DNA of 7,474 bases from CAYUNA01 sp047629355 (GTDB taxonomy: Bacteria; Bacteroidota; Bacteroidia; Chitinophagales; Saprospiraceae), in contig JBLHWU010000281.1 in the NCBI GenBank assembly GCA_047629355.1, positions 1 through 7,474 on the forward strand, given 5' to 3'. Below, piece by piece: positions 5,538 to 7,474 of the stretch (its first letter is position 1; every line of letters begins with the position of its first letter). The notes beneath the pieces are model-generated. The model did no database searches, was not told where the DNA came from, and worked only from the letters and a program-made list of their open reading frames with translations. The translations under genes were made by a program, and so were the position numbers.

Positions 5538-6455
5538 ATGACAAGCAAAGAAAAATTATTACAGCAGTATTCCGATTTTTTAAGAATGCGCAACTATTCC
5601 GAGCAGACCTACAAAGCGTACATGGGCACCATTCGGATGTATTGGAAATGGTGCGAGGAGCGGCGGGGCAACCCCAGATTTGATAAAAAACATGCCGTTC
5701 AATCCTATTTGGCATTTCGAATGAGCGTGCAAAAAAGAGATTATTCAACGGTCAATGGAGATTATTCTGCCTTGCAATGGTTTTACAAATATGTGTTGAA
5801 TCGGAAGTGGGATGTACAAAAATTAATCCGACCAAAAAAAGAAAAACGGCTACCCAAGTACATCAGCCCACAGCAGGTCAACCAATTGGTGGAGGCGACG
5901 AATTGCCGAAAGCACAAAATTATTTTCTTGCTTTTTTATTCCACAGGACTTCGACTCAACGAGTTGCAGCAACTGAAATGGGAGGATATAAAGTTTGAAG
6001 AAGGCATCATTCAGGTGCTTAAAGGGAAGGGGAACAAAGACCGAATTGTGGTCTTGCACGAACAAATGGAGGTGATGTTGCAGGAAATGCGAAAAGAACA
6101 AAACCCGAATCAAATCTTGGTTTTTGAAGGCAATACAGTGAATAAACCGATTGCCCCACGGTCGGTTCAGTGGGCTTTTATCAATGCACGCCGCAAGGCT
6201 GGCTTGGCGGAATGGGTCACGCCGCACGTTTTGCGACATTCTTTTGCCACGGTTGCGTTGCGCAACCAAACAGATTTGTTAACTTTGAAGGAATTATTGG
6301 GGCATAAAAAACTGGCGACGACGGCCCGCTACGTGCATCTCAATATTGATTTTTTGAAATCCTCACACAATCCATTAAACAATGAATGTCTGACTGCCAC
6401 AATACAAGAGGTTCAAAAACCGGTAGTGCCACAAATGTGCACTTTTACAGTTTAG
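5538..6455 (+). CDS. Tyrosine-type site-specific recombinase of element B
   Basis: A complete 305-aa integrase-family recombinase, the usual size for XerC/XerD-like enzymes. Residues 5 to about 90 form the SAM-like core-binding domain (YSDFLRMRNYSEQTYKAY), and residues 105-275 the catalytic domain. All active-site residues are visible: Arg139 in STGLRLNEL, Lys164 in KGKGNKDR, His230 and Arg233 in HVLRH, His256 in LLGHKKLATT, and the nucleophile Tyr265 in ARYVHL. A short variable tail follows (about 276-305). The ATG at 5538 sits about 47 nt after a strong Bacteroidota promoter and has no Shine-Dalgarno sequence. It is followed by the element's transposase frame after roughly 150-220 nt. It probably acts on the element or its circular intermediate, but no substrate site is identified. 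It is not the host XerC/D, because it is paired with a transposase. It looks intact. Confidence 0.92.
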   Translation: MTSKEKLLQQYSDFLRMRNYSEQTYKAYMGTIRMYWKWCEERRGNPRFDKKHAVQSYLAFRMSVQKRDYSTVNGDYSALQWFYKYVLNRKWDVQKLIRPKKEKRLPKYISPQQVNQLVEATNCRKHKIIFLLFYSTGLRLNELQQLKWEDIKFEEGIIQVLKGKGNKDRIVVLHEQMEVMLQEMRKEQNPNQILVFEGNTVNKPIAPRSVQWAFINARRKAGLAEWVTPHVLRHSFATVALRNQTDLLTLKELLGHKKLATTARYVHLNIDFLKSSHNPLNNECLTATIQEVQKPVVPQMCTFTV

Positions 6456-6472
6456 GTGCTTTTGTTTATCAA

Positions 6473-6534
6473 AGGGGTTTTTGTCCCTTAATACCCCTCC
6501 CGCGTTGCCGCAGGCAACGCGCATGGTGTTTTTT
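6473..6534 (+). terminator. Two hairpins after the recombinase, possible terminator
   Basis: A 6-bp stem (AGGGGT 6473-6478 with ACCCCT 6493-6498) is followed by a GC-rich perfect 9-bp stem with a 3-nt loop (CGCGTTGCC 6501-6509, GGCAACGCG 6513-6521), and 7 nt later by a T6 run (6529-6534). The T run is farther from the stem than in a classical intrinsic terminator, so the second hairpin could equally be a dispersed REP-like palindrome. It would limit read-through from the recombinase into the transposase. Confidence 0.45.
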
Positions 6535-6602
6535 GAAGCTCGAAAGCCTTACAGTTTTCTCACTTCTCAAACTTAAAAGAACCTTCGTTTACACGGTAAT
6601 AA

Positions 6603-7474
6603 ATCACTTTTTCAATAAATGGTGGTGCACATTTGCTACAGTACCCAAAAACCTTTACGATAGGACAAATTGTTCGATAATTTGGGGCACAATATGTTGA
6701 TATTTATCAGCCATCGTTTCGGGTTCAAAAAGTATTGGAGCATATCGGGAATTGTCGCACCACGAGTTTGGGCGGTCATTTGGTGAAATGTACGGCTTGT
6801 GGTTACGAAAAGGCGATTTGCAATTCTTGCGGCGATAGCAATTGTCCGCAATGTCAAAATATCAAGAAGGAATTATGGATAGATAAAATGGTGCATCACT
6901 TGCTGCCGGTGCGCCATTTTCACCTGATTTTCACCTTGCCCCACGAGCTGAATGACCTAATTTTTTACAACCAACGAACGATGTACAGCCTGTTTTTTCA
7001 GACGGTTTGGCAGACCGTCCAACAGGTAACGGGGGCTGGACAGACGAGCATGGTGGCGACGCTGCACAGTTGGGGAAGCAATTTAGCTTACCATCCACAC
7101 CTGCATTGCATTGTTCCGAAAGGCAGTTTTTTGAATGGCAAATGGGTGGAAAACACGCCGACCAACGCCCGTTTTTTTGTCCAATCAAAGTTGCTTCGAG
7201 AGACGTTTAAGGAGATTTTTTTTAAAAAAATGATTGATGCCATCGACCACCAAATATTTTATTTTGATGGGAAAATTGCGGATGCGGATGCCTTGGGAAA
7301 GATAAGAAAAATGTACACCAAAATCAAAAAGAAGACTTGGTCAGTAAGTATCGAAGCGCCGATATTGGGCGTCGAACAAATCATCGAATATCTGGGACGT
7401 TACATCAAACGCATCGCAATTACCAACGGTCGACTGGTCAATATTGTCCAAAATTCCGTCACATTTGAGTACAA
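6603..7474 (+). pseudogene. IS91-family HUH transposase of element B, nonsense codon near the start and 3' end outside
   Basis: One reading frame covers 6603-7474 with a single stop, TAA at 6678-6680. Downstream it is open to the window edge and encodes the zinc-binding region (KCTACG and CNSCGDSNCPQCQ), PHELNDL, the HUH motif in LAYHPHLHCIV, and YLGRY with the Y-x3-Y pair. Upstream of the stop, TIGQIVR aligns with QIGEIFH of the element A transposase, and the stop falls exactly on Gln13 of A, encoded there by CAA. One C-to-T transition therefore explains it. The original start is unclear: no in-frame ATG lies between 6603 and the stop, and TTG at 6633 is the best candidate. The nonsense codon should abolish the full-length product. 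Re-initiation downstream would lose only the N-terminal helix, but the first in-frame Met lies beyond the zinc cysteines. Sequence identity to the element A transposase is moderate at best. Confidence 0.85.

Larger units (their letters stand above)
5395..7474 (+). mobile_element. IS91-like element B (recombinase plus HUH transposase), runs off the window
   Basis: A promoter, a complete tyrosine-recombinase gene and an IS91-type transposase reading frame follow in one direction. The protein sequences differ markedly from those of element A and the two genes do not overlap, so B is a separate subtype rather than a recent duplicate. The left boundary is approximate: the sequence stops resembling the truncated recombinase at about 5383-5395, where a GAAC tetranucleotide (5394-5397) of the kind used as target by IS91 is found. 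The right end is outside. Confidence 0.7.

Noticed and set aside
5850..6269. 139-codon open frame on the minus strand inside the element B recombinase, and other frames such as 6386-6700, 6931-7188 and 7007-7210.
   Set aside because: They lie wholly or largely within well-supported recombinase or transposase coding sequence in other frames, and their products show no recognisable domain features.
243..6680. Several interrupting stops (TAA 243, TAG 2450, TAA 5383, TAA 6678) fall at or near probable Gln codons, which could hint at recoded TAA/TAG.
   Set aside because: The intact genes end normally at TAA or TAG at family-typical lengths (AraC, SRPBCC, element B recombinase). The interrupted genes also carry a deletion and truncations, so ordinary decay by C-to-T changes is sufficient.
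5395..7474. Element B as a simple recent duplicate of element A.
   Set aside because: The proteins align only in conserved motifs, the gene spacing differs (175 nt or so apart against a 130-nt overlap), and there is no long stretch of shared DNA between the two.

Overview
The window looks like an accessory, IS-rich patch of a Bacteroidota chromosome or plasmid. The pointers are AT-rich DNA, near absence of Shine-Dalgarno sequences before the start codons, a textbook Bacteroidota promoter (TTG, 21 nt, TACCTTTG at 5459-5490), and proteins of the kinds common in that phylum. I cannot name a species.

Layout. 1-559 is the right end of an ISL3-family element: the C-terminal part of its DDE transposase, broken by an in-frame stop, plus its right terminal repeat. 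It has landed in the 5' part of a tyrosine-recombinase gene that belongs to IS91-like element A (about 560-2530). The recombinase of A is headless and also frameshifted by a net 11-nt loss. The HUH transposase that overlaps its 3' end (1277-2452) is open and keeps its zinc cysteines, the HUH pair and a Y-x3-Y motif. 2453-2815 is non-coding and rich in palindromes. 2816-4190 holds the only non-transposition genes: an AraC-family regulator (+) and an SRPBCC/polyketide-cyclase-like protein (-), transcribed towards each other. 4191-5088 is very AT-rich non-coding DNA with two adjacent foldback structures (4604-4695 and 4706-4809). 5089-5385 is a 3'-truncated recombinase gene almost identical in part to that of element A. 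5395-7474 is a second, clearly diverged IS91-like element B: promoter, intact 305-aa tyrosine recombinase, GC-rich hairpin, and an HUH transposase that is dead because a Gln codon near its start has become TAA. Element B runs off the window.

How it fits together. Both IS91-like elements pair a tyrosine recombinase with a downstream Y2 HUH transposase in the same orientation, an arrangement known in a subset of the IS91 family. The AraC/SRPBCC pair sits between the 3' end of element A and the 5' remnant of a close relative of A, so it occupies the position of cargo in an IS91/ISCR-type arrangement, although mobilisation is inference. Most mobile genes here are decaying (nonsense codons, deletion, truncation). 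The recombinase of element B, the transposase of element A and the AraC/SRPBCC pair look intact.
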